Below are positions 1-7,887 of a stretch of DNA of 19,411 nucleotides, one piece after another (the stretch's first letter is position 1; each line of letters opens with the position of its first letter). The stretch comes from Succinivibrionaceae bacterium. Its GTDB lineage: Bacteria > Pseudomonadota > Gammaproteobacteria > Enterobacterales > Succinivibrionaceae. The notes beneath the pieces are model-generated. The model was not told where the DNA came from. It ran no database searches and saw nothing but the letters and a program-made list of their open reading frames with translations. The DNA lies in NCBI GenBank assembly GCA_003477345.1, contig DMTG01000063.1, forward strand, positions 1-19,411, written 5' to 3'. A program made the translations under genes and the position numbers.

Positions 1-228
1 GGATGGGATCTAAAGCCTGTTCTTGATTTGAGAGGATTTTCTTTTAAATACGTAGATAATGCGCCCTGCTCAGCTTTGCTGACATATTTTGACGGGCGCT
101 CCTATATTCTTTTTCAGGCCTGCGGAGATGTTGAGCAGGACGATCTGAAGGCTTTATTCAGTAAAGCAGGGCGTTCCCTGAAACTTGAAGAAATACTGAA
201 AATTCAGCTAAAACCAAATACTTACTAG
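1..228 (+). CDS. 3' end of an unrecognised protein gene
   Basis: The frame is open from the first base and ends with TAG at 226-228, giving 75 residues of a C-terminus. A TTG at 28 could be read as a start, but the frame continues upstream without a stop, so this is more likely a gene cut by the window edge. The visible part is soluble-looking, with no membrane segment. It has a strand-rich stretch (LLTYFDGRSYILFQACGD) followed by a basic helical tail ending in PNTY. I do not recognise the family. It converges on hemY, which is on the other strand. The codon use resembles that of the neighbouring genes, which supports a real coding region. Confidence 0.6.
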   Translation, partial: GWDLKPVLDLRGFSFKYVDNAPCSALLTYFDGRSYILFQACGDVEQDDLKALFSKAGRSLKLEEILKIQLKPNTY

Positions 229-328
229 CGTTAGCATTATCTTTCTTATCTATAATCTAAATTAAAGCAAGATTAATTAGTTTTATCCGCAATTCTTTAT
301 TTTGTGTTTGAAATTTTTTGTTAAATAT

Positions 329-362
329 AAAAAAACTGGATCTATAAGTTAATAGATCCAGT
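329..362 (-). terminator. Rho-independent terminator behind hemY
   Basis: On the minus strand a perfect 11-bp stem (ACTGGATCTAT at 352-362 read in reverse, pairing with 335-345) with a 6-base loop is followed by a run of seven T residues (plus-strand A 329-335). It starts 28 bases past the hemY stop. There is no T run on the plus-strand side, so it should work mainly for hemX-hemY transcripts. Confidence 0.85.
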
Positions 363-390
363 GTCATGTTATCTAAGATGGCAGTATCTG

Positions 391-1569
391 CTACTTGTCA
401 CTTGCCAGAGCGGCCTTGGTAAAGTAAGTTGTCGCTTCAGCATAATTCTGCTGCTGAGTAAGAATCTGCGCTATTTTGTAGTAAATGTCTGAAGTCTTGG
501 TCATATCCAGTACTTTTGAGTAATTCTCCATAGCGTCATTGAGCAATCCCATTTGCAGTTCCATATTTCCAATAGCTTTCAGCAGAGGAACGTTTACCTG
601 AGCAGAAATAATATTGTCGGACTCTTTCTTTTTCAGAAGCTCCAGAACTTCAGGGATGCCTTTGTTCCATTTTGAAATGGCTTCTAAAAAGGCCGGAGAC
701 TCATCTTTCTTGAGAATATCAACAGCAAGCTCTTTAGCTCTGCTGGTTTCTCCTAACATCAGAAGCTTATCTATATATGAACCTATCAGATCTGGTTCGC
801 GTTTAAGCTTCCTTGGAAGGTCCTTGTATATCTTCTGCATATCCTCATAATTTTTAGCGTTCTTTAACTGATGAGTGAAGTACTGATGAGCGATATTCAG
901 CGCATCCTGCTCTGTTATAAGACGGTACTTTGATAACATTGCAGAAGATTCATATATTTTATCTATGTCATAGGTGCGCTTGTAGCATTCGTAGTAAAGC
1001 TTGTAAATAAGCTTGTTTCTGAAAGATTCTTTGATTGAATCAAGGTATTCAAGCGCAGCCTTAGGATTGTCAATTCTCAGGTTGCATCTAGCTCTTACAA
1101 TGTTGGCTGCTACCTGCGCATCGCTGCTTATCTGTTCAGCGGCAGAAAGATATTTTCTGGTAAGGTCATATTTACCAAGATTGAACGCTGCTTTGGCACC
1201 AATGAACAGAGATCTGATTGGCAGATTTTCAAAAGTTCCTGTCTGCTTTAACAGCGCCAGAGTCCTTTCGTTTTCTCCTTCCTCGTAAGCAATAACTGCA
1301 GACTCTAAAGAGTTAAGTACTTTTTTGGAACTGCGCTTTCTGAGCCATCTCATAGTGCCGCCAGGCAGCCTTAGAAAGTGACTTATTAAAGATAGCAGCA
1401 GGTAAAGAACAAACAGAGCTACTACAAGAATTATAACTGCTGTAGTAAGTGACATCTCTAGGATGTAATCGGCAATTGCAATATGAACAAATCCCTGATT
1501 GTCCGCAAGAATTGGTCCAAAAATTACTGCAGCGCAAACTATGATAATAACAAACAGAAATTTAATCAT
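391..1569 (-). CDS. hemY: HemY, TPR-containing inner-membrane protein
   Basis: A 392-residue protein, close to the roughly 400 residues usual for HemY. It starts with two hydrophobic segments (about residues 3-21 and 41-63). The stretch between them (GPILADNQGFVHIAIADY) matches the HemY N-terminal signature, GP-(M/I)-(I/L)-A-x-x-Q-G-(Y/F)-V. The rest is helical and TPR-like; the clearest repeats lie at about 340-390. The family sits in the inner membrane and is named for its place in the hemCDXY operon. Its biochemical role in porphyrin metabolism is not settled, and it is unrelated to protoporphyrinogen oxidase HemY of Bacillus. The start codon overlaps the hemX stop by one base (TAATG), so the two are translationally coupled. 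hemC and hemD are not upstream. Confidence 0.93.
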   Translation of the reverse strand: MIKFLFVIIIVCAAVIFGPILADNQGFVHIAIADYILEMSLTTAVIILVVALFVLYLLLSLISHFLRLPGGTMRWLRKRSSKKVLNSLESAVIAYEEGENERTLALLKQTGTFENLPIRSLFIGAKAAFNLGKYDLTRKYLSAAEQISSDAQVAANIVRARCNLRIDNPKAALEYLDSIKESFRNKLIYKLYYECYKRTYDIDKIYESSAMLSKYRLITEQDALNIAHQYFTHQLKNAKNYEDMQKIYKDLPRKLKREPDLIGSYIDKLLMLGETSRAKELAVDILKKDESPAFLEAISKWNKGIPEVLELLKKKESDNIISAQVNVPLLKAIGNMELQMGLLNDAMENYSKVLDMTKTSDIYYKIAQILTQQQNYAEATTYFTKAALASDK

Positions 1570-3296
1570 TATTTTTTGACCTCTGTATTTGTATTATTTT
1601 TAGCAGATTCCTGTTTCTCTGTAGTTTCTTTTACATTAGTCTCTGTTGATTTTTTATCATCTTTTAACTGAACCGCAGAATCATGCAGGGTAGGCTGGGA
1701 TTTTACAAATTCGGTAAACAGCAGCTGACTCTGCAGGCTGGTAGTAACATTCTTGTCAAACTTCTGAGCCAGCAGATTATTCAGAGTTTCTATATTGGCC
1801 TTGTATGAGTTGGTATCGTGATCATAGTAGGTCTCAATTAAAGAAACTGCCTGTGAAATGCTGCTGCTGTAGGTTTCGTAGTTGCTGTGGAATAAGGCAA
1901 ATTTTGCAAGCAGCAGTTCTGACTGGATATTCTGCTTTACCAGAGTGATCTGTTTGGATGACAGGAATCCGTCCACATCATTTGACTGACGATGTCTGAT
2001 TTCAATAAAACGGGAAGAGAACTTCTTGAAGGATTCAAGCAGATTAGCTTTCCAGTCTGCGGCAGAATCATCGGTGTTTATGACTAGACTTCCTTTGTTT
2101 AGCGCACCGATTTCGTTAATCTGCATACTGTCGAGATTCCTGTAGACACTGTCGAGCTTCAGACTAATGCCGCTCTTATCAATAGTAGGAAGGTTGGACA
2201 GCTTCATAACATCGCTGTGAATAGCCTCTCTAATCTTTAAGATATTAGGTTCTGACAGATTTACAAGCAGGCTGTCTGCATCTTTTAAGCACCAGACAGC
2301 AGATGAAATATCATCTGAGAACATGACGATCTGAAAAGCGTTGTTTACCAGGAAGTATGCCTGGGCTACACGCCAGTCATTAGGATTTCTGGTTTCAAAC
2401 TGCTTTAATTCCTGGTTCAGGGTCTTAAGGTTTTCTGCCTGTTTGCCAAACTGCTCATTTAGGGATGAAAGACTGTTCTCTAAAGAGCCAGCCTTGCTGT
2501 CAAGCTCCTTCTGTTCGGCTTTGTCGGTTTTCAAGGCAGAAATGTCAGCTTTGAGGGTAGCAATGTCATCCTGGGCTTTTAAAAGCTTGAAGTTCTGCTC
2601 GGACTGGGCAGCAATTTCTTCTGCCGTTAGCGGTTTGCCTGCGGCGTTTAATTTGAATAAGTCTGGATGCTGATAGAAATAATAGCCGCCGAAGCCGATT
2701 CCTATGAGCAGCAGAATAATGAATATAAACAGGAAGGAGGTGGTTCTTCTAAGGGAGCCTACTTCGTGTTTGAGCAGTTCAAATATAGGATCTGTTGCAG
2801 GGACTGCAGTAACATTTGAAACCTGCGTCTGGATATTCTCTGATTTTACGGATTTTTCCTGTGGCTGGGCTTTTTCTTGCTCTGAAGCCTCTGGTTTTGT
2901 CTTGTTATCTTCCGGCGCACTCTGGCCTTCAGCCTGACTTTCTTTTGCATCGGGTTCGATGCGGTCAGCGGCTTTTAATTCTTCATCGCTGTTTTTAATT
3001 TCTTCCTGACCAAACGGCATAACAGGAACAGAAGCGTCCGCACTCACTTTTTTTTCTACAGAAGTTATGATTGTATTTTTGCTGTCATTATTTTGTTGGG
3101 TATTAGTCTGCATATGCGTCCCACTATCTTTAGTAAAAATCCTATGTTCTTTGTTATGAATCTGTTCAGCTTGTTCTTCTATAGCCTCAAGCTCCTTAGA
3201 AAGAGCTTCTTCTGCTTTTAAATCAGAGGCTTCTTCCTGCCCGGAAGAATGTCGTCTAATGATATTATCATCCTGAGTCCAAGAATTGTTTGCCAT
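1569..3296 (-). CDS. hemX: HemX, single-pass membrane protein with coiled coil
   Basis: 575 residues, compared with about 390 in E. coli. Residues 1-185 are a hydrophilic, Glu/Gln/Lys/Ser-rich, probably disordered cytoplasmic region. A single membrane span follows at about 187-208, then a predicted coiled coil (about 225-300). The HemX domain starts around 305 with NPNDWRVAQAYFLVNNAF and continues through SSAVWCLKDADSLL and the NILKIREAI stretch, which match the E. coli protein well. The C-terminal 40 residues are again low-complexity and charged. Databases often label this family uroporphyrinogen-III methyltransferase, but no SAM-binding methyltransferase motif is visible and that name should not be carried over. 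It is first in a two-gene unit with hemY. No clear ribosome binding site precedes the ATG. Confidence 0.92.
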   Translation of the reverse strand: MANNSWTQDDNIIRRHSSGQEEASDLKAEEALSKELEAIEEQAEQIHNKEHRIFTKDSGTHMQTNTQQNNDSKNTIITSVEKKVSADASVPVMPFGQEEIKNSDEELKAADRIEPDAKESQAEGQSAPEDNKTKPEASEQEKAQPQEKSVKSENIQTQVSNVTAVPATDPIFELLKHEVGSLRRTTSFLFIFIILLLIGIGFGGYYFYQHPDLFKLNAAGKPLTAEEIAAQSEQNFKLLKAQDDIATLKADISALKTDKAEQKELDSKAGSLENSLSSLNEQFGKQAENLKTLNQELKQFETRNPNDWRVAQAYFLVNNAFQIVMFSDDISSAVWCLKDADSLLVNLSEPNILKIREAIHSDVMKLSNLPTIDKSGISLKLDSVYRNLDSMQINEIGALNKGSLVINTDDSAADWKANLLESFKKFSSRFIEIRHRQSNDVDGFLSSKQITLVKQNIQSELLLAKFALFHSNYETYSSSISQAVSLIETYYDHDTNSYKANIETLNNLLAQKFDKNVTTSLQSQLLFTEFVKSQPTLHDSAVQLKDDKKSTETNVKETTEKQESAKNNTNTEVKK

Positions 3297-3551
3297 GGTT
3301 AAAAATACCAGTAATTTTATTCAGACATTGTTTAATGATAGCACGCTTACAAAGAAGCTTATGATATTAACAAAGATTTATGCACAAATGTTGGAGGTGT
3401 GATCACGAATAAAACTGGTTTATTCTGCATTTCACAAGTATCTGCCAGGGTAAAATAAAACTGCAGAATGCTATTTGTTACAGTTTGCCGTTATAATGCT
3501 ATTTGTTTTAATGCAAATTGTGCTCAATCTGTAGTGGTCTGAGAAAATAAC
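3297..3551. promoter_or_regulatory. Divergent hemX/cyaA control region
   Basis: 255 bases with no gene. It must hold the promoters for hemX (minus) and cyaA (plus). Visible elements are an 8-bp palindrome GTGATCAC at 3399-3406, a 7-bp inverted repeat (3422-3428 with 3463-3469), a TATAAT at 3492-3497 and a 13-bp direct repeat around it. No convincing CRP site (TGTGA-N6-TCACA) was found, although E. coli cyaA is known to be repressed by CRP. Confidence 0.6.
3467..3520 (+). promoter_or_regulatory. Probable cyaA promoter inside a direct repeat
   Basis: AATGCTATTTGTT occurs at 3467-3479 and again at 3495-3507, 28 bp apart. A third weaker copy (AATGCAAATTG, 9 of 11 bases) lies at 3510-3520. The second copy overlaps a consensus -10 box, TATAAT, at 3492-3497. 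The bases 17 bp upstream of that box (TGCTAT) do not resemble TTGACA, so the promoter would lack a good -35 element. The repeat could be an operator or activator site; that is inference. Confidence 0.45.
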
Positions 3552-6101
3552 ATGGCAGTGACTGTCACAGCAGAAGAATTAGAAAGGCGTTTATACCGCT
3601 ACTTCACGCTTAATGAAGAGCGGGTTCGTCGTGCTCTGAAAGTTATGCCAAGGCAGACCAGAGATATTCTGTACCTCATACCAATATTCCTAAATTACAA
3701 TTCTCCCCAGATACCCGGTTTTAGAAACAGCAGTATTCCATACGGTATTGATGGCTTTGTCCCTAATGAAAATCAGCGCAGATGGCTGATTAGACAGCGT
3801 ATCGATCCTGCCTTAAAGTCACGAGGCAAGTACAGTATATACGGACTGTATGTTATGGGCAGTTCCTCATCTATAGGCCAGGGCGTAAAATCAGATTTGG
3901 ATATATGGGTTTGCATAAGCAAGGATATTCCTTACTACGAGACACGCCTGCTTGCTGAAAAATGTCATTTTATTTCAGCATATGCAAAATCTCACGGCGC
4001 TGATGTAAATCTGTTTGTTACCCCGGAAAACCGTTTTACCTCCGGAGAACACGGAACTCTTGATACCGAAGACTGCGGCAGTGCGCAGAGCCTGTTTCTG
4101 CTAGATGAATTCTACAGAACATCATTTCGTCTGTCGGGCAGATATATATCCTGGTACCTGGTTTCTCAGAAAGAGGAAAGCGAAGACTATAAAGGAGCAC
4201 TTGAGTCAATATATGCAAGCCCGAAGATAGACAGAAATTTCTGGTTTGATTTTGGCTCACTTGCAAACAGTTCTCCTACTGAATATTTCGGTTCAGGACT
4301 TTGGCTTCTATATAAAGGAATCGATTCTCCGTTTAAGGCGGTCTTAAAGATTCTGCTTATGGAGGTCTACAGCTGGGAATATCCAAATACCACCCCTCTG
4401 GCAATTTCCATACGCGGCATGGTGCATCATTATTCGCATTATTCTCTGAAGATTGATGCCTACATCATGATGTTCAAAAAAGTAGAACAGTATCTTTTTG
4501 ATAAAAAGGACGAGCAGCGTCTGGAGATAGTCAGAATCTGCTTTTTCCTGAAGCTTCTCGAGGGCTGCAAGGGCAATCTGGATGCCAAGCTTTTAAGCTA
4601 CCGCAGAAGATTCATCATGCGTTTAGCCAGCCTGTGGGGCTGGTCTAGTGAAAAGATAGACCTATTAAGTAATCCAGAGCGCTGGAAAATCGGCTATGTG
4701 AGATATCTTGAACAGCGCCTGTTTGATACTCTGATAAAAAGTTACCGGGCACTGCTGGGATTTAGTATCAGACATGGAATTGAATATGCCATTACCTCCG
4801 ATGACGCTGGAGTTCTGTCAAGAAAACTCTATGCTGCTTTTGACAGCTATCCGGGAAAGATAAACCTCATAAACCGAGAGCTGAGAGCTTTATTAGAAGA
4901 GGCGGAGCTGTCCTTTATCAGACCGTCAGCTGACAGTCTGTGCTGCAGAAACTGGTATTTGTATCCGGCCGCCATAAACAGCATGGATCTTCTGGAATCA
5001 GAAGTGTCTTACTCAGCTGAAAGCATTGTGGAAGTTGTAACCTGGGCCTGCTTTAATAATTTACTTACCTCAAGAACGAAGTGCTATGTAGGCGGAGACA
5101 GCGGAATTATTTCCGCTAAAAAAATCAACGAGCTGGCAGTTGATATAGAAAATTTCATGTATCCGAACCTGACACATGTCGGTGAGCAGGAACTGCAGAA
5201 ATCCAGGGATATAAGCTACTGCATGGTGATAATCAATTTCGTGGATGATGCAACCGATCATGATTATGTATATCTGTCGGATATAAATGAAGGTACAGCT
5301 TTAAGCTGCGGACGCACCAAGTACTGTCTTATAGGTTCAATATCCACGATTTCTCTGGATTCCTGGGGAGAAATAATCACTACCGATCTTCCAAAGGGAG
5401 AGGAAGGCATTGTTGAAATGCTGGCAATGCTTTTAAGAATCAACCAGAACCTCAATATTATGGGGACAGAAGGCATACTGAAGCGTATAAAAATCTGCTC
5501 CTATTCAAAAAGACACAACGATCTGATCCGCTATGATCTCGAAGCCGTAATTCGCCAGATCTTTTCGTGTAAGGAGCATCCGGAGCGCGGTTATACCTTT
5601 TACGTGGGACGCAATCAGTTTGAAGCCAGAATGCATGGAGACAGGGGAATAACCATTTCAAGAAAGACCATGTTTTCCATGAGAGGTTCTGATATGAACG
5701 TGCTCTCAAGATACAGTATGCGCCCTGAATATGCACTGCAGGTTCCAAGTCAGGTAGATAAAATGGCTACACTGGGCGTAGTTCAGTATTTCTTTGAACC
5801 TATAAACAAGAAAAATCTGAGTAAATCCTGGCGCATATACGTAGTAAATGAGAGAAATGAAGTTTACATATATAAAAACTACACCGGCTCCCGCGCCGAA
5901 CTTGTAAATGCCATAAACCGCTTCTATACCAAACATACTGAAGAAGAACAGGCTTCGTATACCAGATTTAATCTGCCTCAATACTTTGTATTAAGCGATG
6001 ATTTGAAATCTCTGCATCCATTCACCATTAGAAATAAATCTCATAACAGTGCAATGAGTTCATCGAGCATGATTGCACTGAAAAATCTCTTATCCAGTTA
6101 A
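3552..6101 (+). CDS. cyaA: Class I adenylate cyclase
   Basis: Makes cAMP from ATP in the cytoplasm; cAMP activates CRP. The length is 849 residues, against 848 in E. coli, and similarity runs end to end. The catalytic nucleotidyltransferase motif is GSSSSIGQ (103-110) followed by SDLDIWV (114-120), with the metal-binding Asp pair at 115 and 117. Other family landmarks are EDCGSAQSLFLLDEFYRT (near 175-190), the SIDSPFKAVLK-like stretch, SWEYPN, LLTSRT, and near the end RFNLPQYF. The C-terminal half is the regulatory part that in enterics responds to the glucose phosphotransferase protein EIIA. The ATG is preceded only by a weak GAGAA-type ribosome site, in line with the poor translation start known for E. 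coli cyaA. It heads the plus-strand series that continues with lptM, 59 bases downstream. Confidence 0.97.
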   Translation: MAVTVTAEELERRLYRYFTLNEERVRRALKVMPRQTRDILYLIPIFLNYNSPQIPGFRNSSIPYGIDGFVPNENQRRWLIRQRIDPALKSRGKYSIYGLYVMGSSSSIGQGVKSDLDIWVCISKDIPYYETRLLAEKCHFISAYAKSHGADVNLFVTPENRFTSGEHGTLDTEDCGSAQSLFLLDEFYRTSFRLSGRYISWYLVSQKEESEDYKGALESIYASPKIDRNFWFDFGSLANSSPTEYFGSGLWLLYKGIDSPFKAVLKILLMEVYSWEYPNTTPLAISIRGMVHHYSHYSLKIDAYIMMFKKVEQYLFDKKDEQRLEIVRICFFLKLLEGCKGNLDAKLLSYRRRFIMRLASLWGWSSEKIDLLSNPERWKIGYVRYLEQRLFDTLIKSYRALLGFSIRHGIEYAITSDDAGVLSRKLYAAFDSYPGKINLINRELRALLEEAELSFIRPSADSLCCRNWYLYPAAINSMDLLESEVSYSAESIVEVVTWACFNNLLTSRTKCYVGGDSGIISAKKINELAVDIENFMYPNLTHVGEQELQKSRDISYCMVIINFVDDATDHDYVYLSDINEGTALSCGRTKYCLIGSISTISLDSWGEIITTDLPKGEEGIVEMLAMLLRINQNLNIMGTEGILKRIKICSYSKRHNDLIRYDLEAVIRQIFSCKEHPERGYTFYVGRNQFEARMHGDRGITISRKTMFSMRGSDMNVLSRYSMRPEYALQVPSQVDKMATLGVVQYFFEPINKKNLSKSWRIYVVNERNEVYIYKNYTGSRAELVNAINRFYTKHTEEEQASYTRFNLPQYFVLSDDLKSLHPFTIRNKSHNSAMSSSSMIALKNLLSS

Positions 6102-6160
6102 AGGCTTGCGCTTTATTCTGTCTCGTGTTTATGATCTGTTATAAGCATATAGATGGAGAT

Positions 6161-6469
6161 ATGGTCGTGCGCAAAATTTTATTTTTTGTTTCTTTAATTG
6201 TTCTGGCTAATATCAGTGGCTGCGGTCTGAGAGGCCCTCTTTATATGCCAGAAGACGAGTCTTCCCAGAACAGTCAGCAGAATTCTGCAGTACAGGCAGA
6301 TTCTAAAAAATCTTCACAGAGTAAAGCGGACGCTAAAGACGGTACCGTGGTGCTGCCTAATATTTACCAGAATTCAAACAGCAGCTCCGATGACGGTGCG
6401 TATGCTTCTATGGATGATATTGATTATGGAAGCTCTGGAAATACCGACAGCGGTTTTATAACGCAGTAG
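6161..6469 (+). CDS. lptM: LptM, small outer-membrane lipoprotein
   Basis: A lipoprotein of about 102 residues. It has a basic start (MVVRK), a hydrophobic stretch, and a lipobox ISGC, with the modified Cys at residue 21. The family signature GLRGPLYMPED follows directly (E. coli LptM/YifL: GCGLKGPLYFP). In E. coli LptM helps the LPS translocon LptD/LptE mature at the outer membrane. The remaining 70 residues are a polar Ser/Gln/Asp-rich tail, longer than in E. coli (67 residues in total). The start is uncertain: a GGAG at 6155-6158 is only 2 bases from this ATG but 8 bases from an in-frame GTG at 6167, which may be the true start. A GTG at 6125 is possible but would put 12 poorly fitting residues before the signal. 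lysA follows 30 bases later. Confidence 0.85.
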   Translation: MVVRKILFFVSLIVLANISGCGLRGPLYMPEDESSQNSQQNSAVQADSKKSSQSKADAKDGTVVLPNIYQNSNSSSDDGAYASMDDIDYGSSGNTDSGFITQ

Positions 6470-6499
6470 CCTAAATTTCAAATATAAGGAAAACAAGCA

Positions 6500-7738
6500 A
6501 TGGATTTTTTTAATTATAAAAACAATGAACTTCATGTCGAAGATGTATCGGTTGCTTCATTGGCAGAAGAGTACGAGACCCCGCTGTATATTTATTCAAA
6601 GTCTACTTTAGAAAGACATTACAAGGCCTTTGACAATGCTCTGAGCGGAATAAATCACCTTATATGCTTTGCGGTAAAGGCAAATTCTAATCTAAGTATC
6701 CTGAGCCTTATGGCAAAACAGGGCGCGGGCTTTGACGTGGTCTCAGAAGGCGAACTGCGCAGAGTGATTAAGGCAGGCGGAGACGCCGGCAAGGTTGTAT
6801 TCTCAGGGGTTGGCAAAACAGAAAAAGAAATCAGATTTGCGCTATCTTCCGGCATAAAATGCCTGAATATAGAATCAGAAGCAGAACTTGAGGTAGTTTC
6901 AAGAGTTGCTGCCGAGATGAAAATTGTGGCTCCGGTGGCTTTGAGAGTAAATCCTGACGTGGATGCCAAAACCCTGCCGGCAATTTCTACAGGACTAAAA
7001 AACAACAAGTTCGGTATCCCTATAGAAAATGCGGTTGCCATCTATAAGCGCATAGCCGCTGATCCTAATTTGAAAGCCAGCGGCATAGACTGCCATATCG
7101 GCTCTCAGATGACCTCTAATTTCCCGATTCTGGAGGCCACAGGCAAGCTGATGAATCTTTACGATGCTTTAATAAAAGAGGGGATAAAGGTAGATCATCT
7201 CGATGTGGGCGGCGGTCTTGGTGTTACCTATGATGACGAGACTCCTCCTGAGCCAAAAGATTATTTTGACGAGATTAAAAAGCGTCTTTCTGGCACCGAT
7301 CTCGAACTCTTTATCGAGCCAGGCAGAGCCATGGTAGCCAATGCAGGAATTCTGGTTTCCAGAGTTGTTTATCTGAAAAATAACGGGACTAAAAACTTCT
7401 GCATAGTAGATGCCGGCATGAACGATCTTATAAGACCTGCTTTGTATAACGCCGTTATGAAAATCATACCGGTAGCTAAAAAAGATGGTGAACTTAAAAA
7501 ATACGATGTAGTGGGCCCGGTCTGTGAAAGTGATGATTTCTTAGGCAAAGAAAGAGAACTTATCGTTGAGCAGGGAGACTTGATTGCTGTAAGAGGCGCA
7601 GGTGCCTATGGCAGCTCAATGTCCTCCACCTACAACGGAAGACCGCTGGTTGCAGAACTGCTGGTATCTGATGACAAAGTAGAGGTTATAAGAAAGCGCC
7701 AGACCTTCGAAGAAATGTGGGCAGGTGAGCTCGTTTAG
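6500..7738 (+). CDS. lysA: Diaminopimelate decarboxylase
   Basis: The last step of lysine synthesis: meso-diaminopimelate to L-lysine plus CO2, using pyridoxal phosphate. 412 residues, normal for LysA. Visible family features are the PLP lysine K60 in FAVKAN, HIGSQ at 199-203, the glycine-rich phosphate loop GGGLG at 237-241, EPGR at 273-276, the CESDD motif at 342-346 whose Cys342 acts across the dimer, and Tyr370 in GAYGSSM. All key residues are present, so the enzyme should be active. A good ribosome site, AAGGA, lies 9 bases before the ATG. lysA between lptM and dapF is the order seen in vibrios and pseudomonads; in E. coli lysA lies elsewhere. Because LysA accepts the meso isomer, an active LysA beside an apparently inactive DapF is noteworthy. 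Confidence 0.97.
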   Translation: MDFFNYKNNELHVEDVSVASLAEEYETPLYIYSKSTLERHYKAFDNALSGINHLICFAVKANSNLSILSLMAKQGAGFDVVSEGELRRVIKAGGDAGKVVFSGVGKTEKEIRFALSSGIKCLNIESEAELEVVSRVAAEMKIVAPVALRVNPDVDAKTLPAISTGLKNNKFGIPIENAVAIYKRIAADPNLKASGIDCHIGSQMTSNFPILEATGKLMNLYDALIKEGIKVDHLDVGGGLGVTYDDETPPEPKDYFDEIKKRLSGTDLELFIEPGRAMVANAGILVSRVVYLKNNGTKNFCIVDAGMNDLIRPALYNAVMKIIPVAKKDGELKKYDVVGPVCESDDFLGKERELIVEQGDLIAVRGAGAYGSSMSSTYNGRPLVAELLVSDDKVEVIRKRQTFEEMWAGELV

Positions 7739-7763
7739 AGATAAGTTAAGAAACGGGCTTTTT
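7728..7763 (+). terminator. Terminator-like stem overlapping the lysA stop
   Basis: AGCTCGTTT (7728-7736) pairs with AAACGGGCT (7751-7759), with one G-U pair and a 14-base loop. The stem runs directly into TTTTT at 7759-7763. It begins inside the last codons of lysA and could end or attenuate transcription before dapF. Confidence 0.5.
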
Positions 7764-7786
7764 CCAGACCACCGGCTGAGAAAGCC
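7756..7786 (+). other. Alternative stem competing with the lysA terminator
   Basis: GGCTTTTTC (7756-7764) can pair with GAGAAAGCC (7778-7786) over 9 positions with one G-U pair and a 13-base loop. It uses the 3' arm and T run of the preceding stem, so the two cannot form together. It may be an antiterminator. It may instead be part of the inserted sequence that ends at about 7887. Confidence 0.35.
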
Positions 7787-7851
7787 TGCTTTTAGATCTG
7801 AAATTTTCAGAAAATAAAGCTCACAAGTCAGAGTTTTACCAAATTGTGCCC

Positions 7852-7887
7852 GAAAAGCCCCTGGCTTCAGCCATGGGGAGCTGTCAA
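7852..7887 (+). mobile_element. Hairpin like an IS200/IS605 right end (remnant)
   Basis: CCCCTGGC (7858-7865) pairs with GCCA-T-GGGG (7870-7878) around a TTCA loop, with one bulged T, and is followed by AGCTGTCAAG. Imperfect hairpins of this kind, with a bulged base and a TCAA-type cleavage site a few bases downstream, are characteristic of the right ends of IS200/IS605 (TnpA/TnpB) elements and their small non-coding derivatives. No tnpA or tnpB coding sequence is present, so this is at most a remnant or a short non-autonomous copy lying between lysA and dapF. The left end was not located with confidence. Recognition is by pattern from memory, not by a search. Confidence 0.5.

Noticed and set aside
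3378..3386. TTATGCACA, a match to the DnaA box consensus TTATNCACA, upstream of hemX
   Set aside because: A single site with no others clustered; on both strands such a match is expected about once in 30 kb by chance.
3399..3406. GTGATCAC palindrome as a CRP site for cyaA
   Set aside because: The half-sites TGTGA and TCACA must be separated by six bases; here they overlap and the downstream half does not match.
5458..5981. Two overlapping minus-strand frames inside cyaA
   Set aside because: Antisense to conserved cyaA sequence, with no ribosome sites or recognisable protein features.
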